This document shows positions 17,857-26,342 of a stretch of DNA of 64,000 nt, one piece after another. The position numbers were made by a program, and so were the translations under genes. The notes below the pieces were generated by a model that ran no database searches, was not told the origin of the DNA, and saw only the letters and a list, made by a program, of their open reading frames with translations. The DNA lies in the NCBI GenBank assembly GCA_018826515.1, contig JAHKAM010000029.1, positions 1 to 64,000 of the forward strand, given 5' to 3'. The stretch is from Alphaproteobacteria bacterium. Its GTDB lineage: Bacteria > Pseudomonadota > Alphaproteobacteria > Caulobacterales > Caulobacteraceae. Each line of letters begins with the position of its first letter. Positions within the stretch are counted from its first letter, which is position 1.

Positions 17857-18684
17857 TCATTCGGGCTTGCGGAAACGCAGGGTCATGCGGTCGCTTTCAC
17901 CGATCGCGTCATACTCGGCCCGCTCGGCCTCGGTCAGGGGCGTCGGACGGTCCGTGGCGTTGTTGGCGCGGGGCGCGCTGGTCCGGACCGGCGGCAGGGT
18001 CCAGACGCCGAAGGGATGGTCGCGGTCGTCCTTGGGATTGGCGTTCAGCTCGCTGCGGGCGTCGAGCACGAAGCCGGCGGCCTGGGCGGCGCGGATGATG
18101 TGGCTTTCCGGCATGTAGCCGGTGGGCGCGGTGACGTCCGGGTTCAGGCCGTCGACGCTGCGGTGCTGTTCGACCGCCAGCACGCCGCCGGGCTTCAGCG
18201 CCTTGAAGAAGGCGGCCAGGAAGGCGTCGGTGCGGCCGGCGCGATGCCAGTTGTGGAAGGCGCGGGCGACCAGAACCATGTCGGCGGTTCCGTCCTCGAC
18301 GCCCATGCTCTCCAGCGGCTGGTTGACCGCGACGTAGCGACCGCCGGTGGCCTCGGCATAGGGCTGCAGGATGGCGGTCCACCAGCCGGCGCGGCCGGGC
18401 TGGATCTCGACGACCGTCGACCCCGGGGTCAGACCCCAGAAGGTCAGGCTCTCGAACGGGCGGCGGTAGACGTCGCGGGCGACATCGGCGGCCGGGCGGG
18501 CGTCGGAGCCGATGGCCGCCTGCAGCGCGGTGTCTTCCTGCAGCACAGGCGGCGTCATGGCGGCGCGGCGCACGGTGCGCTCCGCCGGGGACTCATCAAG
18601 CGTCGGCAGGGTCGGCAGGGTCTGGGCAGCCGCGAGGGCGGGCAGGGCCAGCGCGGTCGTCATGACAAGGGCGAGCAGGCGCAT
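17857..18684 (-). CDS. Exported methyltransferase-like protein (paralogue)
   Basis: A 275-residue protein with a Sec signal peptide (MRLLALVMTTALALPALAAA then Q), started by an ATG with AGGAGAG just upstream. The mature region parallels the downstream gene: RPFESLTFWGLTPGSTVVEI, GWWTAILQPYAE, TADMVLVARAFHNWHRAG, LKPGGVLAVEQHR, and the identical ending IGESDRMTLRFRKPE. The shared ends differ at synonymous bases, so the peptide, not the DNA, is conserved. It lies 106 bp upstream of its paralogue on the same strand. Both may act on periplasmic or membrane substrates, or may have lost methyl transfer; neither is proven. Confidence 0.75.
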   Translation of the reverse strand: MRLLALVMTTALALPALAAAQTLPTLPTLDESPAERTVRRAAMTPPVLQEDTALQAAIGSDARPAADVARDVYRRPFESLTFWGLTPGSTVVEIQPGRAGWWTAILQPYAEATGGRYVAVNQPLESMGVEDGTADMVLVARAFHNWHRAGRTDAFLAAFFKALKPGGVLAVEQHRSVDGLNPDVTAPTGYMPESHIIRAAQAAGFVLDARSELNANPKDDRDHPFGVWTLPPVRTSAPRANNATDRPTPLTEAERAEYDAIGESDRMTLRFRKPE

Positions 18685-18787
18685 GGGGTCTCTCCTGAGG
18701 GAATTTGCAGCGAACCCTAAGGGGTCTGGCCCGGGGGGCAAGTCGTGACGACCGCAAGGCGACAGAATGGCGCGGAGCCGGCCCCCT

Positions 18788-18815
18788 CTTGACGGTTTCG
18801 CGCCGCTTCCCACAT
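18788..18815 (+). promoter_or_regulatory. Sigma-32 (RpoH) heat-shock promoter for hsp20
   Basis: CTTGACG at 18788-18794, a 14-bp spacer, then CCCACAT at 18809-18815. This fits the heat-shock consensus (CTTGAAA, 11-16 bp, CCCCATNT). It lies about 140 bp upstream of hsp20 in the same direction. Confidence 0.6.
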
Positions 18816-18873
18816 CGGGTCCGAGGCCGCCGATTTCGGGGCCTCCAGACCGGACGGGGCCGAGCATCGGGCC

Positions 18874-18955
18874 GACCGGACTGAACTCCCACCGCCGGTC
18901 CGGGCCTCAAACCGCGGGACCGGTTCAACCTTGCTGATCCTCAGGAGGATGACCC
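18874..18955 (+). promoter_or_regulatory. ROSE-like RNA thermometer in hsp20 leader
   Basis: The leader holds consecutive hairpins: GACCGG/CCGGTC (18874-18900), AACCG/CGGTT (18910-18925), then TTGCT followed by ATCCT-CAGG-AGGAT (18937-18950). The last hairpin sequesters the AGGAGG ribosome binding site. A TTGCT just 5' of a hairpin that masks the Shine-Dalgarno, in front of an hsp20 gene, is the ROSE arrangement known from rhizobia. Folding was done by eye only. Confidence 0.55.
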
Positions 18956-19432
18956 ATGCGTACCTATGATTTCACCCCGCTGTACCGTTCCGCTGTCGGC
19001 TTCGACCGTCTGGCGGGCCTGCTGGAAAGCGCCGCCGCGACCCGCCAGGAAAACGGCTGGCCGCCCTACAATATCGAGACGACCGGCGAGAACGCCTACC
19101 GGATCGAGATCGCGGTCGCCGGCTTCAAGCCCGACGAACTGACCCTGGAGGTCAAGGAGAACCTGCTCACCGTCACCGGCCGCAAGACGGCCAATGACGA
19201 CGCCGGCGTGGAGCGCACCTATCTGCATCGCGGCCTGGCCGAGCGCGACTTCGAGCGCCGGTTCCAGCTGGCCGACTATGTGGTGGTGAAGGGCGCCGAT
19301 CTGGCCGACGGCCTGCTGTCGATCGAACTGGCGCGCGAACTGCCCGAGGCGCTCAAGCCCCGACGGATCGAGATCGGCGTCCGGACCTCGGACCAGCCGC
19401 TGATCGAAGGCAAGAAGTCGAAGGCGGCCTGA
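18956..19432 (+). CDS. Small heat-shock protein Hsp20 (IbpA-like)
   Basis: An ATP-independent holdase of 158 residues with an alpha-crystallin domain at about residues 35-130 (NIETTGENAYRIEIAVAGF, LTVTGRK, FERRFQLAD). It has an IbpA-like amino terminus, MRTYDFTPLYRSAVGFDRL, and the IxI-type tail RIEIGV. AGGAGG lies 5 bases before the ATG within a hairpin. An RpoH-type promoter, a ROSE-like leader and a strong terminator frame a single heat-inducible gene. Confidence 0.96.
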   Translation: MRTYDFTPLYRSAVGFDRLAGLLESAAATRQENGWPPYNIETTGENAYRIEIAVAGFKPDELTLEVKENLLTVTGRKTANDDAGVERTYLHRGLAERDFERRFQLADYVVVKGADLADGLLSIELARELPEALKPRRIEIGVRTSDQPLIEGKKSKAA

Positions 19433-19464
19433 CCGGACTCAAGCGATCGTCCACAGTCCACCGG

Positions 19465-19491
19465 GGGGCGGCGTTCGCGCCGCCCCTTTTT
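19465..19491 (+). terminator. Rho-independent terminator of hsp20
   Basis: A 9-bp GC stem GGGGCGGCG/CGCCGCCCC with TTCG loop is followed by TTTTT, a textbook intrinsic terminator. Confidence 0.92.
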
Positions 19492-19502
19492 GCCGGTCGG
19501 GA

Positions 19503-20735
19503 TCAGGCGGCGACGGCACGGCGGGCGGCGATCGCCTGCCGCTGATCATCGGTGAGGGCGCCGGGATCGATCCGCGCGCCGGACACATCGGCCCCGTCCA
19601 GCCGGGCGCCGTCCAGCACGGCTCCTTCCAGTCGGGCGAAACGCAGGCTGGACTCCACCAGCATGACCGGCATCGACCGGTCCTTGCCGAGGGACAGCGG
19701 GCCCAGATTGGCGCCGCGCAGGTCCGCCTTGTTCAGCAGGACGCCGTTCAGGCGCGCGCCCCGGAGGTCGGCCCCGCGCAGGTCGCAGCCGCGCAGATCG
19801 GCGCCTTCGAGGCCCGCGCCCTGAAGGCCGACGCCGCGGAGATCCATTCCGGCCAGACAGGCGTGCCGGGCGCTGAGGCCGGGCAGGCGCAGGCCTTTTA
19901 ACCGGTCGCCGAGCGGACGCAGGTCCTCGCCGTCGAACACGGCGGGCTGGCCAAACACGCCGCCGCTTTCGGCCCAGGCGTTGGCGTCCAGCGCCTGCTC
20001 GGCCATGGCGTCGGCGCGGGACCGTGCGTCCGCGCTGGGGCTGCGCAGCACGCCGGTCATGTCGGTGCGGGTGGTGGTCGCGCGCTCGACGGCTACGCCG
20101 GTCAGGATCGCGCCGGTCAGCCGGGCGCCCTCCAGATTACAGCCGTCCACGGACGCGTTCTCCAGCATGGCGCCGGTCAGATTGGCTTCCTTCAGGTTGG
20201 CGCCGGTCAGCATGGCGCCGCGCATCGAACAGTCGGAGAAGTCCGCCTTGAAGGCGTTGATGCCGTCGAAATGACCGCCGTCCAGCGTGGCGCCGGCGAA
20301 GGTCGCGCCGTCGGCGATGCCCTGACGGGTCTCATGCTTGACCGCCGCCAGCCCCTTGGTCGCATGGGGTATGGCGATGACGCCCTCGCGGAAATCGGCG
20401 CGGGTGAGGTCGGCGTTCATCAGGCTGGCCCCGCGCAGACAGGCGCCCCTGAGGTCCGCCCGCACCAGTTGCGCGCCAGTGAAGTCCGCCCCCCGGAGAT
20501 CAGCGCAGAACAGGACAGCGCCGTTCATCCGGGCGCCTACGAGCTTGGCGTTTTCCAGGGCGCAGCCGGTGAAGTCGGCCTCGGCCAGATTTCGGCCCGA
20601 CAGATCCAGTCCGTTCAGGTCGACGAATTTCAGCATCAGCCGGCGCCCGCCGGGACGTCCCTCGACCAGTCGCTCATGCGCGACGATGAACATGTCCAGA
20701 TCGCCCTGGGAAAGGGCCCGACGCACGAAGGTCAT
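19503..20735 (-). CDS. Pentapeptide-repeat protein (downstream of a tandem pair)
   Basis: A 410-residue protein dominated by A(D/N)LxG-type pentapeptides, which fold into a right-handed quadrilateral beta-helix. One block covers about residues 30-115 (NLAEADFTGCALENAKLVGA onward). A second runs from 165 to 215, and a third from 285 to 390. The segments between them include the sequence NAWAESGGVFGQPAVFDGEDLRPLG, shared in altered form with the upstream paralogue. Its ATG overlaps the paralogue's stop by four bases (ATGA). No signal peptide or catalytic domain is visible. Some pentapeptide proteins mimic DNA and bind gyrase, but nothing here shows that role. Confidence 0.85.
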   Translation of the reverse strand: MTFVRRALSQGDLDMFIVAHERLVEGRPGGRRLMLKFVDLNGLDLSGRNLAEADFTGCALENAKLVGARMNGAVLFCADLRGADFTGAQLVRADLRGACLRGASLMNADLTRADFREGVIAIPHATKGLAAVKHETRQGIADGATFAGATLDGGHFDGINAFKADFSDCSMRGAMLTGANLKEANLTGAMLENASVDGCNLEGARLTGAILTGVAVERATTTRTDMTGVLRSPSADARSRADAMAEQALDANAWAESGGVFGQPAVFDGEDLRPLGDRLKGLRLPGLSARHACLAGMDLRGVGLQGAGLEGADLRGCDLRGADLRGARLNGVLLNKADLRGANLGPLSLGKDRSMPVMLVESSLRFARLEGAVLDGARLDGADVSGARIDPGALTDDQRQAIAARRAVAA

Positions 20736-22006
20736 GCCACGTCTCCCAGGGAGTCGAGCCCCTTCGCGCCGGTGGTGTTCGCATCGGTCAGGTCGGCCTG
20801 GCGCAGGCAGGCGCCGAACATCACGGCCCGGGCGAGGTCCGCGCCGACCAGAACCGCGCGGTTGAGATCCGCGCCCGACAGGTCGGTTCCGCGCAGACAG
20901 GTTCCGCTGAGATCCGCCGGCAGCAGGCGCTCGGCGCCGATCATCAGGGGGCCCAGCTTGGCGCCGCGAAGGTCGGCGCCGTTCAGGCGCGCTCTCGCCA
21001 GACGGGCCCCGCGCAGATCGGCGCCCTTCAGATTGACGGACCGGAGATCGGCGTCCTCGAGATGGGCTCCCTGAAGCTGGACACCCTCCATGTCGAGGCC
21101 GTAGAAGACCGCGGCCCGCGCGGACAGGGCGGTGAGATTATAGCCCCGGATCGAGCCCAGCGCGCGCAGATCGACGCCATCGAACACCGAGGGACGCCCC
21201 TCCACGCCGCCGGTCTCGCACCACTGGGCATGTTCAGCCAGCATTTCGGCGGCCGGCATCTTGCCGACCGGGCTGCCGGAGGACCGTTCGTCGGTCAGGG
21301 CGCCGGCCATGTTGGCCCCGTCGGTTCGCCACATGGCGCTCTTGACCCCGACCAGGACCGCGTCGCGCAGATCGGCGCCCGACAGGTCCGCGCCGGACAG
21401 GTCGGCTCCGGACAGGTCCGCGCCGCGGAAGCTGGCCTGCTTCAGATTGGCCCGGACCATCTTGCAGTCCTTCATGATGGCGTCGGAGAAGTCCGCCGCC
21501 ACGGCCACGATCCCGGTCAGTTTGGAGCGTTGCAGATTGGCCCCGGCGAGACAGGCGCCCTGGGCTTCCGTGTCATTGCGCGATTTGGCCTCGACGATCC
21601 TGAAGCCCAATTTGGCGTCGGCCGCCGCGATCGTGCCCTCGCGCAGGTCGGCCTCGAACAGGTCGGCGCCGGTCAGGTCGGCGCCGCGCAGGCAGGCGCC
21701 GCGAAGATCGGTGCGGCGCAGGCTGGCCTCGACCAGCAGACAGTCCTGCATGTCGGCGCCGAAGAAGGTGGCGTTGTCGAGCCTGGCCCCGGAGAGGTCG
21801 GTTCCGATCAGGCTGGCGGCGGCGAAATCCGCGTCGGCGAGGTTGCGGCCCTTGAGGGACAGGCCCGAGAGATCAAGCCAGGCCAGAACCGCCCGGGCCC
21901 CGCCGGGCTTGGCCTGCCAAAGGCGATCGTGCCGGGCGCAGATAGCGTCCAGCTCGTTCTGATCGATGCGCCTTCTGGCGGCTGACTGGACGGCGTTCCC
22001 CGACAT
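20732..22006 (-). CDS. Pentapeptide-repeat protein (upstream of a tandem pair)
   Basis: A 424-residue paralogue of the downstream gene with the same layout. An amino-terminal motif (ELDAICARHDRLWQAKPGGA) precedes long tracts of ADLSGADL pentapeptides at about residues 50-130, 180-225 and 290-400. The inter-block segment WCETGGVEGRPSVFDGVDLRALG matches the sister protein. The pair is translationally coupled and so probably made in similar amounts, perhaps as a heteromer. The start codon lies 50 bp from heptad element 7. The function is unknown. Confidence 0.85.
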   Translation of the reverse strand: MSGNAVQSAARRRIDQNELDAICARHDRLWQAKPGGARAVLAWLDLSGLSLKGRNLADADFAAASLIGTDLSGARLDNATFFGADMQDCLLVEASLRRTDLRGACLRGADLTGADLFEADLREGTIAAADAKLGFRIVEAKSRNDTEAQGACLAGANLQRSKLTGIVAVAADFSDAIMKDCKMVRANLKQASFRGADLSGADLSGADLSGADLRDAVLVGVKSAMWRTDGANMAGALTDERSSGSPVGKMPAAEMLAEHAQWCETGGVEGRPSVFDGVDLRALGSIRGYNLTALSARAAVFYGLDMEGVQLQGAHLEDADLRSVNLKGADLRGARLARARLNGADLRGAKLGPLMIGAERLLPADLSGTCLRGTDLSGADLNRAVLVGADLARAVMFGACLRQADLTDANTTGAKGLDSLGDVA

Positions 22007-22055
22007 GATCCCGATATGGCACGCCTCCGCTTAAGGAAGAGTGTTCGGGGAGGGC

Positions 22056-22176
22056 GTGATTGGTGGCGAGTGGTTAGTGGCTGGCCAACAGTCGTCAGGC
22101 GGCACGGACTGCGCCGCCCTTCCGCCCCCGGCGATGCCGGCAATCACTAATCACTCGCCACTAATCACTCGCCACC
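22056..22176. repeat. Heptad inverted-repeat element 7 (after ribD-like gene)
   Basis: Left arm 22056-22080 and right arm 22141-22176 alternate two unit types, CACTAAT and CACTCGC, in mirrored order. The core begins GGCTGGCC and contains GCGCCGCCCTTCCGCCC at 22111-22127. The right arm ends 9 bp from the ribD-like stop codon. No further copy is seen from here to 64 kb. Confidence 0.93.
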
Positions 22177-22185
22177 CGGCCGGTG

Positions 22186-22824
22186 CTAGAGGGTCAGCAG
22201 ACCCTGCTCCGCCAGCGCGTCCGCCAGTTCGCCGGGGCTGACCCAGACGCGGGTGTAGCCGGCCTCGCCGAGGCGTTTCAGCTCGGTGGTCAGGTCGGCC
22301 TTGGCCGAGGCGGCGAAACGGGCGTCGTAGCCCTCGCCATCGGCGCTGATCCGGACCATGGGGCGGCCGGTCTCGACGCGGTGCAGATAGCCTTCATACA
22401 GAACCGCCGCCTCGGCCGCGAGCAGACCGGTCTCGACCTGAAGGCCGGCCTTCCTCAACCGCTCGACGCCCCGGCCCGCCGCGAAGGGCGAGGGATCGAC
22501 GGCGGCCACGACGACGCGGCTGATCCCCGCCTCCATCAGGAAATGGGAGCAGGAGGTCCGGCCCGAGGACCGGGCGCCGCAGGGCTCCATGGTCACATAG
22601 GCGGTGGCGCCCCTGGCCCGGTCGCCGGCGGCGGGCGCGGCCTGCTCTTCGGCATGGGGGCGGCCGCCCGGGGCGGTCGCGGCCTCGGCGACGACCTCGC
22701 CGTCCTTGACGATGACGCAGGCGACCGCCGGATTCGGCCAGGTCTGGCCCATGCGGTCCTTCGCCAGGGCGATGGCGCGGCCCATGAAGCGGATGTCGTC
22801 CGAGGCCTGCTGCGCGGTGGTCAT
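22186..22824 (-). CDS. RibD-type deaminase with shortened reductase part
   Basis: A zinc deaminase of the cytidine-deaminase fold related to the amino-terminal half of RibD (diaminohydroxyphosphoribosylaminopyrimidine deaminase, riboflavin pathway). It shows GGRPHAEEQA with the catalytic HAE, and MEPCGARSSGRTSC with the two zinc cysteines. DPSPFAAGRGVERLRKAGLQVETGL is the RibD segment that follows. At 212 residues it is far shorter than bifunctional RibD (about 360), and only a short, unlike tail replaces the reductase domain. It may be a stand-alone deaminase. The ATG overlaps the gpmA stop by four bases. Confidence 0.8.
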   Translation of the reverse strand: MTTAQQASDDIRFMGRAIALAKDRMGQTWPNPAVACVIVKDGEVVAEAATAPGGRPHAEEQAAPAAGDRARGATAYVTMEPCGARSSGRTSCSHFLMEAGISRVVVAAVDPSPFAAGRGVERLRKAGLQVETGLLAAEAAVLYEGYLHRVETGRPMVRISADGEGYDARFAASAKADLTTELKRLGEAGYTRVWVSPGELADALAEQGLLTL

Positions 22825-23546
22825 GCGCCGGCGCTCGGCAGCGGCGGCAATTCCGCCGCCCGCCCCGTGTCCAGATAACGGGCCGCGACCGGCTTCAGCG
22901 CGGCGTCGAGGTCGATCTCCAGCGGATTGCCGGTCGGGATCTCGACACCGACGATCCGGTCGTCCGGCACGTCGAACAGATGTTTGACGATGGCGCGCAA
23001 CGAATTGCCGTGGGCGGCGATCAGCACGTCCTCGCCCGCTTTCAGACGCGGAGCGATGGCCTCGTTCCAGTAGGGCAGGACGCGGTCGAGCGTGGTCTTG
23101 AGGCTTTCCGTGTCGGGAATGCTCTGGCCGGCGTAGCGGGGATCGCCGGCGAAATCCCACTCTCCGCCCGGGGCCAGCGGCGGGGGCGGAATGTCATAGC
23201 TGCGGCGCCAGATGAGGACCTGGTCCTCGCCGTGCGTCGCAGCCGTCTCGGCCTTGTTCAGACCGGTCAGGCCGCCGTAGTGGCGCTCGTTCAGCCGCCA
23301 GTCGTTGACCACGGGCACGTCGCGGAGCCCGGCGACGTCGAGGGCGAGCGCGCCCGTGCGGGTCGCCCGCTTCAGCACCGAGGTGAACATGACGGCGGGC
23401 CGGAAACCGGCGGCGGCGATCTGTTCGCCGGCGCGCCGCGCCTGGGCCTCGCCCTCGGCGGTCAGATCGACGTCGACCCAGCCGGTGAATCGGTTGTCGA
23501 GGTTCCACTGGCTCTGGCCGTGGCGCAGCAGGATCAGGCGGGGCAT
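22821..23546 (-). CDS. gpmA: 2,3-bisphosphoglycerate-dependent phosphoglycerate mutase
   Basis: Glycolytic and gluconeogenic interconversion of 3- and 2-phosphoglycerate. The 241-residue protein shows the phosphohistidine motif LILLRHGQSQWN at residues 4-15, NERHYGGLTGLNKAE, and the second histidine in AAHGNSLRAIVKHL. Length and motifs match GpmA rather than the broader histidine phosphatase group. It is the first gene of a two-gene operon with the RibD-type deaminase, whose start overlaps its stop. Confidence 0.96.
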   Translation of the reverse strand: MPRLILLRHGQSQWNLDNRFTGWVDVDLTAEGEAQARRAGEQIAAAGFRPAVMFTSVLKRATRTGALALDVAGLRDVPVVNDWRLNERHYGGLTGLNKAETAATHGEDQVLIWRRSYDIPPPPLAPGGEWDFAGDPRYAGQSIPDTESLKTTLDRVLPYWNEAIAPRLKAGEDVLIAAHGNSLRAIVKHLFDVPDDRIVGVEIPTGNPLEIDLDAALKPVAARYLDTGRAAELPPLPSAGA

Positions 23547-23712
23547 ACAGATCTCCGGACAGTCCCTTGGGGGTAGGACCGGCGGCGGCGCGGGTCAAGA
23601 CGAGCCCGCTCCCCCGGCCAGACGGAGCCATGCCCGCGAACAGGCGTTGTTGTCCGCGCGTCGCCCGGCGCCCTATAGCCAAGCTACAGCTCCACCTCTT
23701 CCAAGGTTTCCC

Positions 23713-25212
23713 ATGCAAAAGCCCCGCTCCGACCTGCGTCCGAACACGGCCGACTATGAGACGACGCCGCTGGTGAAGGCGACGGGATTCCGCGAGTACG
23801 ACGCGCGCTGGATCCTCGAGAAGGAGATCAATCTGCTGGGCATCCAGGCCCTGGGTCTCGGTCTGGCCACCTATGTCCACGAGATCGACCAGCGGCCGCG
23901 GATCGTGGTCGGCCACGACTTTCGCTCCTATTCGCTGAGCGTGAAACAGGCGCTGATCCTCGGCCTGCTGGAAGGCGGGATGGAGGTGCTGGACATCGGC
24001 CTGGCCCTGTCGCCGACGGCCTATTTCGCCCAGTTCGCCCTCGATGCGCCCTGCGTGGCCATGGTCACGGCCAGCCACAACGAGAACGGCTGGACCGGGG
24101 TGAAGATGGGAGCCAATCCGCCCCTGACCTTCGGCCCCGACGAGATCGGCCGGCTGAAGGACATCGTCCTGAACGGCGAGGGGGTGAACCGCCCGGGCGG
24201 ATCGCTGACGCGGGTCGAGAATTTCCGCGAACGCTATCTGGAAGAGATCACCGCCAAGGTGAAGCTGAGCCGCCCGATCAAGGTCGTGGCCGCCTGCGGC
24301 AACGGCACGGCCGGGGCCTTCGCGCCCGAGGCCCTGCGCCGGATGGGGGCCGAGGTGATCGAGATGGATACGGACCTCGACTGGACCTTCCCCAAATACA
24401 ATCCGAACCCGGAAGATCACGCCATGCTGATGCAGATGGCGGCCCGGGTGCGTGAGACCGGGGCCGAGCTGGCCCTGGGCTTCGACGGCGACGGCGACCG
24501 TTGCGGCGTGGTCGACGACACCGGTGAGGAAATCTATGCCGACAAGATCGGCCTGATGCTGGGCCGGGACCTGTCGGCCCTGCACCCGAACGCCACCTTC
24601 GTCGTCGATGTGAAATCGACCGGCCTGTACAAGACCGACGAGGTGCTGAAGTCGAACGGCGCCGACGTCGTCTACTGGAAGACCGGCCACAGCTATATCA
24701 AGCGCAAGACCGCCGAACTGGGGGCCTTGGCCGGGTTCGAGAAGTCGGGACATTTCTTCTTCAATGCGCCGATCGGGCGCGGATACGACGACGGCATCGT
24801 GGCCGCCGGCGCCATCCTGGCCATGCTGGACCGCAATCCGGGCAAGACCCTGTCGCAACTGAAGGGGGCCCTGCCCGACGCCTGGACCTCGATGACCATG
24901 TCGCCGCACTGCGACGACGAGCTGAAGTATGAGGTGCTGGAGCGGATCGTCGCCGAATACCAGGCCCTGGCCGACGCGGGCGGCTCGATTCTGGGACGGA
25001 AGATCGTCGAGGCGATCACCGTCAACGGCGTGCGGGTGCACCTCGAGGACGGGTCGTGGGTGCTGGTGCGCGCCTCATCGAACAAGCCGGAACTGGTGGT
25101 GGTGGTCGAGAGCATGCGCTCCGAGGCCGACATGAAGGCGCTGTTCCGCGAGGAGGTGAAGCCGCGGCTGGCGAAATACGCCGAGATCGGGGCCTATAAC
25201 CAGGAGCTCTGA
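23713..25212 (+). CDS. Phosphomannomutase/phosphoglucomutase
   Basis: An alpha-D-phosphohexomutase of 499 residues that interconverts hexose 1- and 6-phosphates for nucleotide-sugar synthesis. The active-site serine loop is TASHNENGWTG (residues about 119-129), the metal loop is GFDGDGDRCGVVD, and the sugar-binding loop is GFEKSGHFFF. The carboxyl-terminal phosphate-binding loop is VRASSNKPELVV. It belongs to the AlgC/ManB-like branch, so GDP-mannose or UDP-glucose precursor supply is likely. It is longer than the usual 460-470 residues. It lies 6 bp from the convergent YeiH-family gene. Confidence 0.93.
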   Translation: MQKPRSDLRPNTADYETTPLVKATGFREYDARWILEKEINLLGIQALGLGLATYVHEIDQRPRIVVGHDFRSYSLSVKQALILGLLEGGMEVLDIGLALSPTAYFAQFALDAPCVAMVTASHNENGWTGVKMGANPPLTFGPDEIGRLKDIVLNGEGVNRPGGSLTRVENFRERYLEEITAKVKLSRPIKVVAACGNGTAGAFAPEALRRMGAEVIEMDTDLDWTFPKYNPNPEDHAMLMQMAARVRETGAELALGFDGDGDRCGVVDDTGEEIYADKIGLMLGRDLSALHPNATFVVDVKSTGLYKTDEVLKSNGADVVYWKTGHSYIKRKTAELGALAGFEKSGHFFFNAPIGRGYDDGIVAAGAILAMLDRNPGKTLSQLKGALPDAWTSMTMSPHCDDELKYEVLERIVAEYQALADAGGSILGRKIVEAITVNGVRVHLEDGSWVLVRASSNKPELVVVVESMRSEADMKALFREEVKPRLAKYAEIGAYNQEL

Positions 25213-25218
25213 CCGGCT

Positions 25219-26304
25219 TCAGGCGAGAGCCAGCAGGTAGATCAGGGCCAGGGCCAGGCCGACGAGGGCCAGCAGGGACAGGACCACCACCGCGGCGATG
25301 CGGACGCCCGACCGGGCGACGGCGCGGGCGTCGGTGCTGAGTCCGAGGGCGGCCATGGACAGCACGGTCAGGACCGTGGCGGTCCGGGCCAGAACCGGCA
25401 GGACCTCGGCCGGGATCAGGTTCATCGAGCGCGCGAGCATCATCAGCAGAAAGCCGATGATGAACCATGGGACCAGATGGTGAAGCGCAACGCCAGGCGC
25501 GGGCGTCGCGGGGGCCGGCCCCTCCCGACGGCGGAACGCCGTGAGGACCGCCAGACCCAGACAGACCGGGCCCAGCATCAGAACCCGGACCAGTTTGATC
25601 AGGGTCCCCGCCTGGGCCGCCACGGCGCCGACAGGCAGGGTCGCGGCAAGGACCTGCGGCACAGCGTAGACGGTCAGACCGGCGAGGACGCCATAGCGGA
25701 CATCGGTCATCTGCAGCGCCGCGCCGAGCAGCGGCAGCAGCAGGACCACGGCCACGCCCAGCACGGCGGTGAAGGCGATCGCGGCGGACACGTCCTCGGC
25801 CTCGGCGTCGATCACCGGGGCGACGGCGGCGATGGCGGAGTTGCCGCAGATGGCGTTGCCGCAGGCGATCAGCACCGCCATCCGGTGCGGCAGGCGCAGC
25901 AGCCGGCCGATGCCGTAGCTCACCGCCAGGGCCAGCAGAACCACCCCCGCCGTCCCCGCCAGCAGGCCGGGGCCGATGGCCATCACCGTGGCCGCGCTGA
26001 CCGAGGCGCCGAGCAGGACCACGGCGATCTCCAGCAGGGTGCGGGCGCTGAACTCGATCCCGGGGCGGACGGCGGCGGGCGGGGTCCAGACGGTGCGGAT
26101 CGCCGCGCCGATAAGGATGGCCAGGACGATGACGTCGATCCAGCCGCGCCCGAACAGCCGCACCTCCAGCGCCTGCAAGGTGACCGCCGCCAGGGCCACC
26201 GCCGCACAGGCGATCAAGCCGGGGATCAGGGAGAGGACGCCGGACGGGCGGACGGGAATCATCGGGGCAGACTGCGCCGGGGCGGCGCAGCTTTCCACCG
26301 CCAT
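25219..26304 (-). CDS. YeiH family membrane protein, putative sulfate exporter
   Basis: An integral membrane protein of 361 residues with about ten hydrophobic segments and the family block LIACGNAICGNSAIAAVAPVI (Cons_hypoth698/UPF0324). Members are annotated as putative sulfate exporters; the substrate is not proven. The chosen ATG at 26304 (MAVESCAAPAQ) has GAGG unusually close; an internal ATG at 26262 (MIPVRPSGVLS) is the main alternative. It is downstream of glmM on the same strand with a 38-bp gap. Confidence 0.88.
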   Translation of the reverse strand: MAVESCAAPAQSAPMIPVRPSGVLSLIPGLIACAAVALAAVTLQALEVRLFGRGWIDVIVLAILIGAAIRTVWTPPAAVRPGIEFSARTLLEIAVVLLGASVSAATVMAIGPGLLAGTAGVVLLALAVSYGIGRLLRLPHRMAVLIACGNAICGNSAIAAVAPVIDAEAEDVSAAIAFTAVLGVAVVLLLPLLGAALQMTDVRYGVLAGLTVYAVPQVLAATLPVGAVAAQAGTLIKLVRVLMLGPVCLGLAVLTAFRRREGPAPATPAPGVALHHLVPWFIIGFLLMMLARSMNLIPAEVLPVLARTATVLTVLSMAALGLSTDARAVARSGVRIAAVVVLSLLALVGLALALIYLLALA

Positions 26305-26342
26305 CCTCGGATCAAGCCCATCGACGAGGGTGGAGAAGGCTC

